The translations under genes and the position numbers were made by a program. A model generated the notes under the pieces. It did no database searches, was not told where the DNA came from, and saw only the letters and a program-made list of their open reading frames with translations. A DNA stretch of 40,530 nt, taken from IMG/VR virus record IMGVR_UViG_3300031261_000307, positions 1-40,530 of that record. One strand, 5' to 3'. The first letter of the stretch is position 1; every line of letters starts with the position of its first letter. Shown here in pieces: positions 32,067 through 38,820 of this stretch. This stretch comes from a virus.

Positions 32067-32141
32067 TGGTGCTTCGTTAGGAATTCGAATCCTAATTCTG
32101 AGTTTTAGAGACTCGTGTATTACCGATTATACGAACGAAGC
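32067..32141 (-). tRNA. tRNA with CUA anticodon (amber suppressor)
   Basis: 75 nt including encoded CCA. Acceptor GCTTCGT/ACGAAGC, D arm GTAT-AATCGGTA-ATAC, anticodon loop CTCTAAA (34-36 = CUA) on a 4-bp stem plus a C-A pair, canonical T arm TAGGA-TTCGAAT-TCCTA. Unlike the other phage tRNAs it has GG in the D loop and TTC in the T loop. Amino acid identity unknown. Confidence 0.85.
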
Positions 32142-32142
32142 A

Positions 32143-32583
32143 TTAACTTCTGCAAGTTTTACAGGTATTTTTATTTTTGTCAAGGTAAACTTTTTCGACA
32201 AAAGCGTACGTACCTTCAATCAACTGTAACCCCTTAATCATCCCAAACGGAAACCAGCGCCACGAATTATGTTTGTGCTTTTCAATCCACTGAGGCTCCT
32301 CGCCGGGATGTAATTCTAAATGAAACAAAACACAACTCTCGCAATCCGTATCGTAGATGTTATTGCCAAGTTCATTAAGGCGAGCGGGATGCGGCGTAAG
32401 ACCAGTCTCTTCTTTCAATTCTCGCAAAGCAATTTGCAGATGCGTTTCCTCTGGAGAATCCTCGCGACCACCGGGATACTGCCAATAACCACTAAACATT
32501 TCAGTATTCGTGCGCTGAGACAAACAAAATAGACCTCCTCGGGTGAGGATTACAGCGGCAGTTTTTCCTAGGCGGCGTTTCAT
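32143..32583 (-). CDS. Nudix hydrolase
   Basis: 146 residues, MutT-like. The Nudix box begins at PGGREDSPEE and ends RELKEETGL, matching Gx5Ex7REUxEExGU. Substrate may be an oxidised NTP, ADP-ribose or NADH. C-terminal tail is Cys/Lys-rich. The stop codon is one base from the amber tRNA 5' end, so the two share a transcript. Confidence 0.88.
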   Translation of the reverse strand: MKRRLGKTAAVILTRGGLFCLSQRTNTEMFSGYWQYPGGREDSPEETHLQIALRELKEETGLTPHPARLNELGNNIYDTDCESCVLFHLELHPGEEPQWIEKHKHNSWRWFPFGMIKGLQLIEGTYAFVEKVYLDKNKNTCKTCRS

Positions 32584-32590
32584 TTTCTCG

Positions 32591-32618
32591 ACTGTACTAT
32601 TTTTTATCCGAACGTCAA
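32591..32618 (-). promoter_or_regulatory. Promoter of the Nudix-tRNA-HNH transcript
   Basis: TTGACG at 32618-32613, N16, TACAGT at 32596-32591, 7 bases before the ATG at 32583. Confidence 0.55.
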
Positions 32619-32621
32619 GCG

Positions 32622-33032
32622 TTAATATTTTAGATTTAAATTAATATTGTCAAAACGTAATTTGAAATACAGCCACGCATTCGCAAGCATATCCATAAAA
32701 TACGATATAGCGGCGATTGTCCATACTCCGTGCGATAAAGCGTCAACAGACAGCATACTAAATATCATTAGGTTGCCAAGAGCGAAAGCTAAACCTGCCA
32801 TATACTTCTTGAATAAGATATTCAACACACCTAATACTGTCATACTTAGTGCTATTAGGCCAAAAGATATTCTATAGTTGCCATTAAGCATCAAAGCTAT
32901 TGGGTTGTCCCCATAGAATCTAAGATGAAAAAATAAAATACCAATGCTCAAAAGCAACATTTTAATCGTATAAAAAGCTCTTAGAGAGTAATACGGACTT
33001 TTTACAAAGATATTATACAGTTTTGTGCTCAT
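32622..33032 (-). CDS. Four-helix membrane protein
   Basis: 136 residues from the ATG at 33032; an ATG at 33056 is possible but overlaps the PAS gene more. Four hydrophobic segments (IKMLLLSIGILFFHL; FGLIALSMTVLGVLNILF; AGLAFALGNLMIFSMLSV; WTIAAISYFMDMLANAW). Similar in layout to the protein at 33728-34120. Function unknown; possibly a partner of the PAS protein between them. Confidence 0.6.
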   Translation of the reverse strand: MSTKLYNIFVKSPYYSLRAFYTIKMLLLSIGILFFHLRFYGDNPIALMLNGNYRISFGLIALSMTVLGVLNILFKKYMAGLAFALGNLMIFSMLSVDALSHGVWTIAAISYFMDMLANAWLYFKLRFDNINLNLKY

Positions 33033-33726
33033 TAGCTTTTTGGGAATAGACTTCATTAATGTCTGTTGAAGTACCTATCCATTGTACTATTCTACCTTGA
33101 CTATCGAATCTTGGCAATACTCTTATTAAAAACCAACGATATTCTCCATCTGAAACTTTTTTAAACCTCGTAACAGTATCAAAAGGAAGACCTTTACTGA
33201 TTGAGTTTCTCCATTCCGAAGTAATCTTAGGAACATCATCAGGATAAACAGCTTTAACCCATCCGTCGCCGCGAGCTTGGTCAACATTAATACCAGTATA
33301 GTCAAACCATCTTTGATTACAGTAATCAATATCTCCAGAGGGGCTAGCTGTCCAAACAATTTGGGGCATATAATCAGCTAAAAACTTGTAATGAACGAGA
33401 TACTCCTCGTTCTCTTTACGAAGACGCTCTAGCATCTTTTCTTTTTCAGCAATGAGTGTACGATGTTTTTCAATCTCATTTTTATATTCATCTTCTTTAC
33501 GCTCAAGTTCATGCCTTATTTCCTCACGATAGTCAGAACTTTCTTTCATAAACGCAGAGAAATCATCGACGCGTTGTTTCTTACGGCTAACTAATAAACT
33601 ACCAATTACAGTAACAATAGCTGTTACGGCTGAATATGCAAATGTATGCCAATCCTCGGGATTTGATTGCCGCGCCGATTCCGAAAGGCTAGAAGCTGCT
33701 TCTGCTAAAATATTAATATGCAACAT
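33013..33726 (-). CDS. Membrane-anchored coiled-coil PAS-domain protein
   Basis: 237 residues. One hydrophobic segment (about 28-46, TFAYSAVTAIVTVIGSLLV), a charged coiled coil (about 60-112), then a single PAS domain (LADYMPQIVWTASPSGDI ... YCNQRWFDYTG ... VYPDDVP ... EYRWFLIRVLPRFD ... IVQWIGTSTDI). No kinase, GGDEF or other output domain follows. Overlaps or touches the two multi-pass membrane proteins on each side. Confidence 0.78.
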   Translation of the reverse strand: MLHINILAEAASSLSESARQSNPEDWHTFAYSAVTAIVTVIGSLLVSRKKQRVDDFSAFMKESSDYREEIRHELERKEDEYKNEIEKHRTLIAEKEKMLERLRKENEEYLVHYKFLADYMPQIVWTASPSGDIDYCNQRWFDYTGINVDQARGDGWVKAVYPDDVPKITSEWRNSISKGLPFDTVTRFKKVSDGEYRWFLIRVLPRFDSQGRIVQWIGTSTDINEVYSQKANEHKTV

Positions 33727-33727
33727 A

Positions 33728-34120
33728 TTATCTTAAAAGCATCTTATCGTATGGTATTCGAAATGTTAACCAACAAACTACGAACATTTCAAATAAGAAG
33801 TTTGTAGCGTCCATGTATTGACCTGACGCGACATGAGTAAAACCTAGATACCCATAAAGAAAAACATTTAAAGCAGCAAAATAAAAGCTTGCCCAAAAGC
33901 TCTCAATAAGAACAGAGATTAGACCAAGAAACCCTAAAATTAAAAAGCAAAAAGGCCAAACTCCTTGAGATAAGAAATTTAATGTAGGGTTGGGTACGAG
34001 GACTCCGAATAGGAGTTGTATCCCCCACATAATCGTACGTAGCGCGTAAATTAATTGTACGCACGCTGGGCCACTTTCAAGAAGAGTGTGGCGTAGGGAT
34101 TTCAAAATGGTCAAGCGCAT
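33728..34120 (-). CDS. Membrane protein, multi-pass
   Basis: 130 residues with about four hydrophobic helices (SGPACVQLIYALRTIMWGIQ; WPFCFLILGFLGLISVLI; ASFYFAALNVFLYGYLGF; NFLFEMFVVCWLTF). Function unknown. Its start lies 8 bases after GTGTAA. Co-transcribed with the PAS protein. Confidence 0.6.
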   Translation of the reverse strand: MRLTILKSLRHTLLESGPACVQLIYALRTIMWGIQLLFGVLVPNPTLNFLSQGVWPFCFLILGFLGLISVLIESFWASFYFAALNVFLYGYLGFTHVASGQYMDATNFLFEMFVVCWLTFRIPYDKMLLR

Positions 34121-34128
34121 ACCAACTT

Positions 34129-34134
34129 TTACAC
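34129..34134 (-). promoter_or_regulatory. GTGTAA start-proximal motif
   Basis: GTGTAA-N8-ATG before the gene starting at 34120; preceded by TATAA. Confidence 0.4.
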
Positions 34135-34161
34135 TTATACCACTAAGAAATTTGAATTTTA

Positions 34162-34545
34162 TTACTTTTCTATAAATGAGCTATCGTCAAACACCGAAGA
34201 TTTTTCGTCTTCGTTTTTTGTAGCTACGTCTTCTGATTCAGGTTTATAAATGTCGAAACCCATAAGTTGACGCTGACCTTCTTCATTAGGTTCAGAAGTC
34301 ATAATACAAATACGATGGCCTAAAGCCGCCTCTATGACACCATTAATTAATCCAATTAAACCCAATGTATATTCTTCCTTACCATCGACATCTTGGGTTA
34401 TTACTTGAATAGTGGGGTGATTAGCAAGGTCTTCATTGCAGGTGGTATAGACATTAAATAATGTCCAAATTGCTTTGGGGTCCGCTTTGAATGCAGCGTT
34501 AAGGGATTCTATGGCGTTACGTACTTGTTCTTCGGGATTATTCAT
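34162..34545 (-). CDS. Hypothetical acidic protein
   Basis: 127 residues. N-terminal helices (QVRNAIESLNAAFKADPKAIWTL), a strand-rich centre with LGLIGLINGVIEAALGHRICI, and a disordered acidic tail. No family recognised. Starts just beyond the second RNA candidate. Confidence 0.55.
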   Translation of the reverse strand: MNNPEEQVRNAIESLNAAFKADPKAIWTLFNVYTTCNEDLANHPTIQVITQDVDGKEEYTLGLIGLINGVIEAALGHRICIMTSEPNEEGQRQLMGFDIYKPESEDVATKNEDEKSSVFDDSSFIEK

Positions 34546-34557
34546 AAATTAAAAATA

Positions 34558-34690
34558 GAACTTAGAGTGAAAGGACAGCTTTACGTTGCCATCGCACTGT
34601 TTCGGCTCGTTCAGTTAAATCAATAACCTACTTATCTCACCGAATAAGCGTCATATCTATAGGACGCTGTATCTGTTGCACTCTAAGTTC
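34558..34690 (-). ncRNA. Candidate structured RNA, about 133 nt
   Basis: GAACTTAGAGTG (34690-34679 on the minus strand) pairs perfectly with CACTCTAAGTTC (34569-34558). Internal hairpins AGCGTC...GACGCT, CTTAT...ATAAG and ACAG...CTGT; the loop TTCGG could pair with CCGAA as a pseudoknot. No gene fits in it. Not a tRNA. Confidence 0.6.
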
Positions 34691-34715
34691 ATGGGCGGCT
34701 ATAGCCGCAAATTGT

Positions 34716-35129
34716 TTACCCGTTGTTTACACCGCTAGGTATAGAAACGGGAGCTACTCCTGATGGCTGATTAATTGTTTCCGCTGTCTGCTTATTACGC
34801 GCTTCTACTAAAGCAATTACTTCGGGTGGCGAAGTAGCTTCTGCACCATTAAGGGACAATAAAGCTTGTTCTTGAAGGATGTTTGGTGCTGCTCCAATTT
34901 TAGTTGCTGCGGGCAACGAGGCTTGTTTCTTTAGTTTCTCGAACTCAGCTTCCAATTCTTGAATAAACGTTTCTTTGGGAGCGGTAGGCTCATTCTTAAC
35001 AGCTTCATACCGAGTACGCTGGTGAATGACTTCTTGTTCGAGCTTTTCGAGTTCTAGCGCTAACGAGTGTGCTGCGCTCTTGACTTCACTTAGGAAGCCT
35101 TGTACTTTTTGTGTTAGAGGTAGTGACAT
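34716..35129 (-). CDS. Hypothetical coiled-coil protein
   Basis: 137 residues. Residues 10-75 form a likely coiled coil (LALELEKLEQEVIHQRTRYEAVK ... FIQELEAEFEKLKKQ), then a Pro/Ser/Thr-rich tail. Could be a small virion or scaffold-like protein, but nothing proves it. Confidence 0.55.
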   Translation of the reverse strand: MSLPLTQKVQGFLSEVKSAAHSLALELEKLEQEVIHQRTRYEAVKNEPTAPKETFIQELEAEFEKLKKQASLPAATKIGAAPNILQEQALLSLNGAEATSPPEVIALVEARNKQTAETINQPSGVAPVSIPSGVNNG

Positions 35130-35170
35130 ATGATTGGGTATTCAATGCATTCTACGCTCTATTTTCAGTA

Positions 35171-35353
35171 TTATCCATTTTTTATGCCAACACTGCTATA
35201 TGAATTTAAAAAAGAATCTTCCTGAATAGGAAAGATATTTTGAACGCGACGTAACAGAGAGTGCCACTCTTTGCGTTCTTTCTCAATATAAGTAGTATAA
35301 GATTGGGGCTCTATTTCCCGTTTTCTTATAAAAGCCTTCATTATGGTACTCAT
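35171..35353 (-). CDS. Hypothetical small protein
   Basis: 60 residues, basic N-terminal half (MKAFIRKREIEPQS), no motif. GTGTAA lies 18 bases upstream at 35372-35377. Confidence 0.45.
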   Translation of the reverse strand: MSTIMKAFIRKREIEPQSYTTYIEKERKEWHSLLRRVQNIFPIQEDSFLNSYSSVGIKNG

Positions 35354-35371
35354 ATGTGTAGATAGGCATTA

Positions 35372-35377
35372 TTACAC
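35372..35377 (-). promoter_or_regulatory. TAGTGTAA motif
   Basis: TAGTGTAATAAT, 18 bases before the ATG at 35353; same core as 34129, 35732, 38787 and 39965. Confidence 0.35.
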
Positions 35378-35429
35378 TACGCTAAAAAACATGAGAACAT
35401 GATTCTACTTCAAGGTGTTAGTTTTAAAA

Positions 35430-35506
35430 TGGAGCCGATATGGGAACTTGCATCCAACATTATCTCGTTTACGAAACGAGCGCATCACTATTTATGCTTT
35501 ATCGGC
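35430..35506 (-). tRNA. tRNA-Thr(CGU)
   Basis: 77 nt with encoded CCA. Acceptor GCCGATA/TATCGGC, anticodon stem CTCGT/ACGAG with loop TTCGTAA (anticodon CGU, codon ACG). D loop AAATAGTG has AG, not GG; T loop TGCAAGT has G55. The T stem has one mismatch. Confidence 0.8.
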
Positions 35507-35539
35507 AAGTGCGCCCCATTGCCATACGCACGGTTAAAA

Positions 35540-35704
35540 TTAAATTCTTGGTCCTCTACCTACTACCAATGATACTAGGAACAATACCAAAAACACTACG
35601 AACAACAGTTTTGCAATTGATGCTGCGGCTCCAGCGATTCCTACGAGTCCTAGAAGTCCAGCTAACAAAGCTATAATCAAGAATGTGAGTGCCCAACTTA
35701 ACAT
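35540..35704 (-). CDS. DUF1328 (YtjA-like) small membrane protein
   Basis: 54 residues, below usual ORF cut-offs. [19 protein letters not shown], then [20 protein letters not shown] and a GRGP end match the DUF1328 family of two-helix inner-membrane proteins. It has one of the few clear ribosome-binding sites here (AAAGGTGG, 9 bases before the ATG). Role unknown. Confidence 0.85.
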   Translation of the reverse strand: MLSWALTFLIIALLAGLLGLVGIAGAAASIAKLLFVVFLVLFLVSLVVGRGPRI

Positions 35705-35731
35705 AATAATCACCACCTTTCTTACTAACTT

Positions 35732-35737
35732 TTACAC
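35732..35737 (-). promoter_or_regulatory. TAGTGTAA motif before the DUF1328 gene
   Basis: CTAGTGTAAAAGT overlapping the stop of the upstream gene, 27 bases before the DUF1328 ATG. Confidence 0.35.
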
Positions 35738-35917
35738 TAGTTTGGGAAGGCTATCAAGTTCTTTTCTCCACTCATCTATCTTGCGATAACACGCAGATAC
35801 ATCTAGTTCTGCATCACCGTTCGATTTAGAAGACAATTTATCCTGAATAGCTTTCTCAAACCTTGCGATATTGTCCTCAAGGTATTTGCGCTGTTTTTCA
35901 AGTTTCTTTAATTTCAT
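35732..35917 (-). CDS. Hypothetical coiled-coil protein
   Basis: 61 residues from the ATG at 35917, which lies one base after the CCA of tRNA-Arg(UCU). Heptad-like: KLKKLEKQRKYLEDNIARFE, then a second helix. The longer frame would run into the tRNA, so I reject it. Confidence 0.6.
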   Translation of the reverse strand: MKLKKLEKQRKYLEDNIARFEKAIQDKLSSKSNGDAELDVSACYRKIDEWRKELDSLPKLV

Positions 35918-35918
35918 A

Positions 35919-35994
35919 TGGTAGGCACGGAGGGATTCGCGCCCTCGACTCACGAGTTAGAAGCTCGGTATGATTTCTGCTTCACCACGCGCCT
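35919..35994 (-). tRNA. tRNA-Arg(UCU)
   Basis: 76 nt with ACCA. Acceptor AGGCGCG/CGTGCCT; D arm GTGA-AGCAGAAA-TCAT; anticodon loop CTTCTAA (UCU, codon AGA); T arm GAGGG-CGCGAAT-CCCTC. Altered D and T loops (A18-G19, G55). Confidence 0.85.
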
Positions 35995-36056
35995 AAATTC
36001 GATATTTTACCACGCCTCGATTTACACTGCGTTTCAGCATTGTGAGGGCGCGTTTT

Positions 36057-36130
36057 TGGATGCGGATATTGGTTTCGCGCCAATTCTACTTCTTTCAGAG
36101 AGAAGGTTGCTACTATTACAACAATCCGCA
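36057..36130 (-). tRNA. tRNA-Gln(CUG)
   Basis: 74 nt with TCCA. Acceptor TGCGGAT/ATCCGCA, with the U1-A72 pair usual for glutamine tRNAs; anticodon stem CTTCT/AGAAG, loop CTCTGAA (CUG, codon CAG). T loop CGCGAAA and D loop with AG are of the altered type. Confidence 0.82.
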
Positions 36131-36135
36131 GTATT

Positions 36136-36210
36136 TGGTATCCATACGGGGAATCGCGCCCCGACTAAAAGTTTAGGAAACTTTTGTGCTATCTGTTACA
36201 CTATACGGAT
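36136..36210 (-). tRNA. tRNA-Arg(CCU)
   Basis: 75 nt with ACCA. Acceptor ATCCGTA/TATGGAT; anticodon stem AAAGT/ACTTT, loop TTCCTAA (CCU, codon AGG); T arm CGGGG-CGCGATT-CCCCG; D loop TAACAGATAG. Confidence 0.83.
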
Positions 36211-36347
36211 AAAATTTACGGAGAATCGCGCTTTCTTGATATTCGAATTCGGCTCCATACCCGAGGGATGCTGCCCTCTTCCCGCCTCTATGGTTTCTTG
36301 ACCTATGTGCAGTAAGTCTCAGCGATTCGGAAACCGGCATCGACGGC
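36211..36347. other. 137-bp gap, no clear feature
   Basis: Holds a CGCGATT stretch like the phage T loops and hairpin GAGGG-CAGCAT-CCCTC on the minus strand, but no complete tRNA could be folded. I see no gene. Confidence 0.4.
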
Positions 36348-36680
36348 CTAGACCTTTTCCGTAAAATTTTTTAATGCTTTAATAGCACTTTCACCTTCGT
36401 AAAATCTAGCGTAAGTAAAGTAAGATAGTTCTTTTACCATCCCAATTACTCCATCGCCTTCTTCTCTAGTATCGACTCTAACAAAGTAAATAACTACTGC
36501 TTCTCGGTCGGTATATGGAGAGTTAGTATGTTTGAACCAAAAGAAATGAAGACCTTCTAATTCTTCGATGGCTTTATCGAAGTCGTACCACTTTGTAACT
36601 AATACAGCGGTATTATCAAATTCAAACTCTCGAACTTTAGTATCGACAAAATTTCCAATCAGAGACTTGTGCCATTTCAT
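36348..36680 (-). CDS. Hypothetical protein
   Basis: 110 residues, alpha/beta, with many aromatic residues (LVTKWYDFDKAIEELEGLHFFWFK). Not recognised. Ends in TAG; readthrough would add 14 residues to the next TAG. Has its own promoter. Confidence 0.6.
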   Translation of the reverse strand: MKWHKSLIGNFVDTKVREFEFDNTAVLVTKWYDFDKAIEELEGLHFFWFKHTNSPYTDREAVVIYFVRVDTREEGDGVIGMVKELSYFTYARFYEGESAIKALKNFTEKV

Positions 36681-36686
36681 ATGTAG

Positions 36687-36714
36687 ATTCTACATTGATT
36701 AATGGTCACGTCAA
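36687..36714 (-). promoter_or_regulatory. Promoter (TTGACG-N16-TAGAAT)
   Basis: TTGACG at 36714-36709, TAGAAT at 36692-36687 (5 of 6 matches to consensus), 6 bases before the ATG at 36680. Confidence 0.65.
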
Positions 36715-37110
36715 CTAATTTGGGTCAAATCCCTTTAATTCTTCAAACAAACTATATGCGCTTCCGCAGAGTTTGCCGTTTTCGTGAAGGTATTGCCAGT
36801 TGATTTCAGAAAATCCAGCCGCCAGAGAAGCTTGAATGTATCTTTTTAAGAATCGTACTTTAGATACAGCCTTGTTTTCCTCAGTGGTAAGATACGATTC
36901 GTAATGGTGTTTGGTTTCAGACCATTCAGGATAATCCTTCATACATTCATCGCATCCGCCGCCGTTGCAGGAAACGTTCTTACATGCTGGACACTTTATA
37001 CAAACTGTCTCGCACAATTCACAGTACGACAAAGGATATTTACCCTTCCACATTTGACGGACGCCAAAAATATTGTCCATAGTTTGGTTAAGGGTGTCAG
37101 GATTTAACAT
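36715..37110 (-). CDS. Hypothetical Cys-rich zinc-binding protein
   Basis: 131 residues. CELCETVCIKCPACKNVSC followed by CDEC gives up to eight Cys, likely two zinc sites. Its start MLNPDTLNQTM resembles MFDLDTLNQAM of the next gene upstream, suggesting a shared N-terminal tag. Ends in TAG. Confidence 0.62.
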   Translation of the reverse strand: MLNPDTLNQTMDNIFGVRQMWKGKYPLSYCELCETVCIKCPACKNVSCNGGGCDECMKDYPEWSETKHHYESYLTTEENKAVSKVRFLKRYIQASLAAGFSEINWQYLHENGKLCGSAYSLFEELKGFDPN

Positions 37111-37382
37111 TATTTTAATTCAAAATGGTTAGGCTCGTCGGTATGAAGTATTCTTAAACAAATATTATCTAAGAAAAAGACATCATACCTTATCAGTTTT
37201 TGAAATCTTGTTAAGCTATCTTCATACCAGTTCGGACGTTTTTCTTTTATTGGAGAAGGACTCCAACAAACATTGGTTAATCTAGCGTAGTTTTCTGGAC
37301 CTAATACCATTGCTACAGGGTCGCACTTAAAGGCTTTGCGATAACCTACCATAGCCTGATTTAGAGTATCGAGGTCGAACAT
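37110..37382 (-). CDS. Hypothetical protein
   Basis: 90 residues. Start MFDLDTLNQAMVGYRKAF is paralogous to the start of the Cys-rich protein that follows it. Remainder not recognised. Stop and start codons touch its neighbours. Confidence 0.55.
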   Translation of the reverse strand: MFDLDTLNQAMVGYRKAFKCDPVAMVLGPENYARLTNVCWSPSPIKEKRPNWYEDSLTRFQKLIRYDVFFLDNICLRILHTDEPNHFELK

Positions 37383-37906
37383 TATGACTTCTTACTGAAA
37401 TTTGCAATTCCTGTAGCCACCGACATGCCGCTACAATACATTTGACTCGTGGACAAAAACTCGTTCTTCCATGACCAGTCGTTCATAACGAACTTCGAAA
37501 AATCGTCTTCCGATAATTCAAATAGGTCGTTTGCGCTTAATTTAACCATTTGAATTGCGCGGTTGTAGTCGTCTTCGTGGCTTTCTGGAAATGGAATGTT
37601 AAAATTAAACAAAGCGTACTGTTGTTTGGAACTAAAGACTACGGGTTTAACGCTCTCTTCTAAGTTTGTTACACTTTCGAGGGTAGTTTGTAGCTCTTCC
37701 TTAACAAGAGGTAATACTGTCTTGATACGCTCTGAAAGAGTCTTCTTTACGCTCTTATAGTATCCTTTAAGGGCATTTGCAAGTAAGTCGTCGTGCGCTT
37801 TCTTATTATCAAGAAGAGCTTTTAAAAGGTCTTCGCGCTTGACCTTTACACGTTGAAAGGTTGAAAATGTTTTAAGGGCTTCGATGTCAGATAATGATGT
37901 AGGCAT
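37382..37906 (-). CDS. Hypothetical protein with MNDWSWK motif
   Basis: 174 residues, helical. The C-terminal segment LSEDDFSKFV-MNDWSWK-NEF recurs in the protein at 38821-39093 (LSANDLSKYV-MNDWSWK-IVY). Function unknown. First gene of a four-gene block with its own promoter. Confidence 0.6.
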   Translation of the reverse strand: MPTSLSDIEALKTFSTFQRVKVKREDLLKALLDNKKAHDDLLANALKGYYKSVKKTLSERIKTVLPLVKEELQTTLESVTNLEESVKPVVFSSKQQYALFNFNIPFPESHEDDYNRAIQMVKLSANDLFELSEDDFSKFVMNDWSWKNEFLSTSQMYCSGMSVATGIANFSKKS

Positions 37907-37912
37907 ATCCTG

Positions 37913-37941
37913 ATATTAGGAAGACTTGAATCATTCGTCAA
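37913..37941 (-). promoter_or_regulatory. Promoter-like element (TTGACG-N17-TAATAT)
   Basis: TTGACG at 37941-37936, TAATAT at 37918-37913, 6 bases before the ATG at 37906. Confidence 0.55.
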
Positions 37942-37952
37942 CTAAAAAGAAA

Positions 37953-38043
37953 TGGCGGTTCGAGAAGGTAACGCTCCCTATACCGTATTTCAGGTATCAA
38001 CTGTTTAGCAAACAGTGTTCAACACTTGTTGAAGACACGAACC
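37953..38043 (-). tRNA. tRNA-Ser(GCU)
   Basis: 91 nt with GCCA. Long variable arm (ATACC...GGTAT); anticodon stem ACTGT/ACAGT, loop TTGCTAA (GCU, codons AGC/AGU). T loop AGCGTTA has G55 but T58; D loop has AAG. Confidence 0.8.
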
Positions 38044-38046
38044 AAA

Positions 38047-38137
38047 TGGCGGTGAGCAGAGAACTCGCATCCCAAGCCTGTTTTAGAGGCTCCAGCTAGT
38101 TTCCAGCTAGCGTCCATACTTAATGGATTTACTCACC
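38047..38137 (-). tRNA. tRNA-Ser(GGA)
   Basis: 91 nt with GCCA. Anticodon stem GCTAG/CTAGC, loop CTGGAAA (GGA, codons UCC/UCU); long variable arm GAGCCT...AGGCT; T loop TGCGAGT; D loop ATTAAGTAT. Confidence 0.85.
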
Positions 38138-38140
38138 AAA

Positions 38141-38232
38141 TGGAGGATAGCTGACGATTTGCACGCCAAACCTGTTTTAGAGGTTCGTTTGGTTTTCGAA
38201 ACCAACCTCGCGCCTTGACGAGTTAACTATCC
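38141..38232 (-). tRNA. tRNA-Ser(CGA)
   Basis: 92 nt with TCCA. Anticodon stem TTGGT/ACCAA, loop TTCGAAA (CGA, codon UCG); variable arm GAACCT...AGGTTT; T arm TGGCG-TGCAAAT-CGTCA; D loop TCAAGGCG. Confidence 0.84.
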
Positions 38233-38235
38233 AAT

Positions 38236-38324
38236 TGGCGGATAACGTAGGTGTCGCTCCCAAAGCCATTGCTGGCTCCCATCGCTTTCAAGGCGAGTCC
38301 GAAGGCTGCTTCGGTTCATCATCC
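38236..38324 (-). tRNA. tRNA-Ser(UGA)
   Basis: 89 nt with GCCA. Anticodon loop CTTGAAA (UGA, codons UCA/UCG); variable arm GAGCCA-GCAA-TGGCTT; T loop AGCGACA. Only 3 bases separate it from the neighbouring Ser tRNA. Confidence 0.83.
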
Positions 38325-38330
38325 AAAAAT

Positions 38331-38456
38331 GGGAAAACGAACGCAACTAATGCTACCTACTTAAACGTCGGTCTCTTCTGCGCAATCTTCACGCTCATGG
38401 ACACTGGTTTGTTTTCGGTTTGGACTAGCGATACCTTTACGGCTGCGTTCGTTCCC
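38331..38456 (-). ncRNA. Candidate structured RNA, about 126 nt
   Basis: CGAACGCA and TGCGTTCG near the two ends pair, with GGGA/TCCC further out, 6 bases upstream of tRNA-Ser(UGA). The inside has no obvious tRNA or gene. The plus-strand ORF here spans the tRNA and is not credible. Weaker than the other two RNA candidates. Confidence 0.4.
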
Positions 38457-38462
38457 TAAAAA

Positions 38463-38777
38463 TTATTCGGTAAATGTGATACCGTACTTCCGACCCGCCT
38501 TCTTGATACGAGACTTAACCTTCCCTAGGTCAGATGAAGAGTATTCGCTAGCATTCTTATCTTTGTTAATATAACTCCATGCTGCTCGCACTCGTTCAGC
38601 GTTATCAATCGGATACTTGAAATTTGCGGGGTCTGCGTATTGAGACTTGTTCTTTGGGTATCCTTCTGGAGGAGAGTCGTGTCCAAAGGCGCTCTTACGA
38701 GGAAGTTGACCGTTAGAAATCTGATGTTCAACGATTAAATCGGAAAGGTCGATTATTTGGTCAGTGTTTGGTCGCAT
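38463..38777 (-). CDS. DUF6582-like small phage protein
   Basis: 104 residues. FKYPIDNAERVRAAWSYINKDKN followed by KVKSRIKKAGRKYGIT fits a phage family I know as DUF6582, often found as a domain near structural genes. Start is 9 bases after GTGTAA. Confidence 0.6.
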   Translation of the reverse strand: MRPNTDQIIDLSDLIVEHQISNGQLPRKSAFGHDSPPEGYPKNKSQYADPANFKYPIDNAERVRAAWSYINKDKNASEYSSSDLGKVKSRIKKAGRKYGITFTE

Positions 38778-38786
38778 ATATCTTCT

Positions 38787-38792
38787 TTACAC
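38787..38792 (-). promoter_or_regulatory. GTGTAA start-proximal motif
   Basis: TTTTAGTGTAAAGAAG, with 9 bases between GTGTAA and the ATG at 38777. Confidence 0.4.
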
Positions 38793-38820
38793 TAAAAGGT
38801 TGCCTAGTTACTGAATTCTT

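Noticed and set aside
36211-36347. Another tRNA
   Set aside because: A CGCGATT-like T loop is present, but neither the T stem, acceptor stem nor CCA can be formed.
38235-38459. Plus-strand ORF over the tRNA-Ser(UGA) region
   Set aside because: It is the complement of a tRNA and of an RNA candidate.
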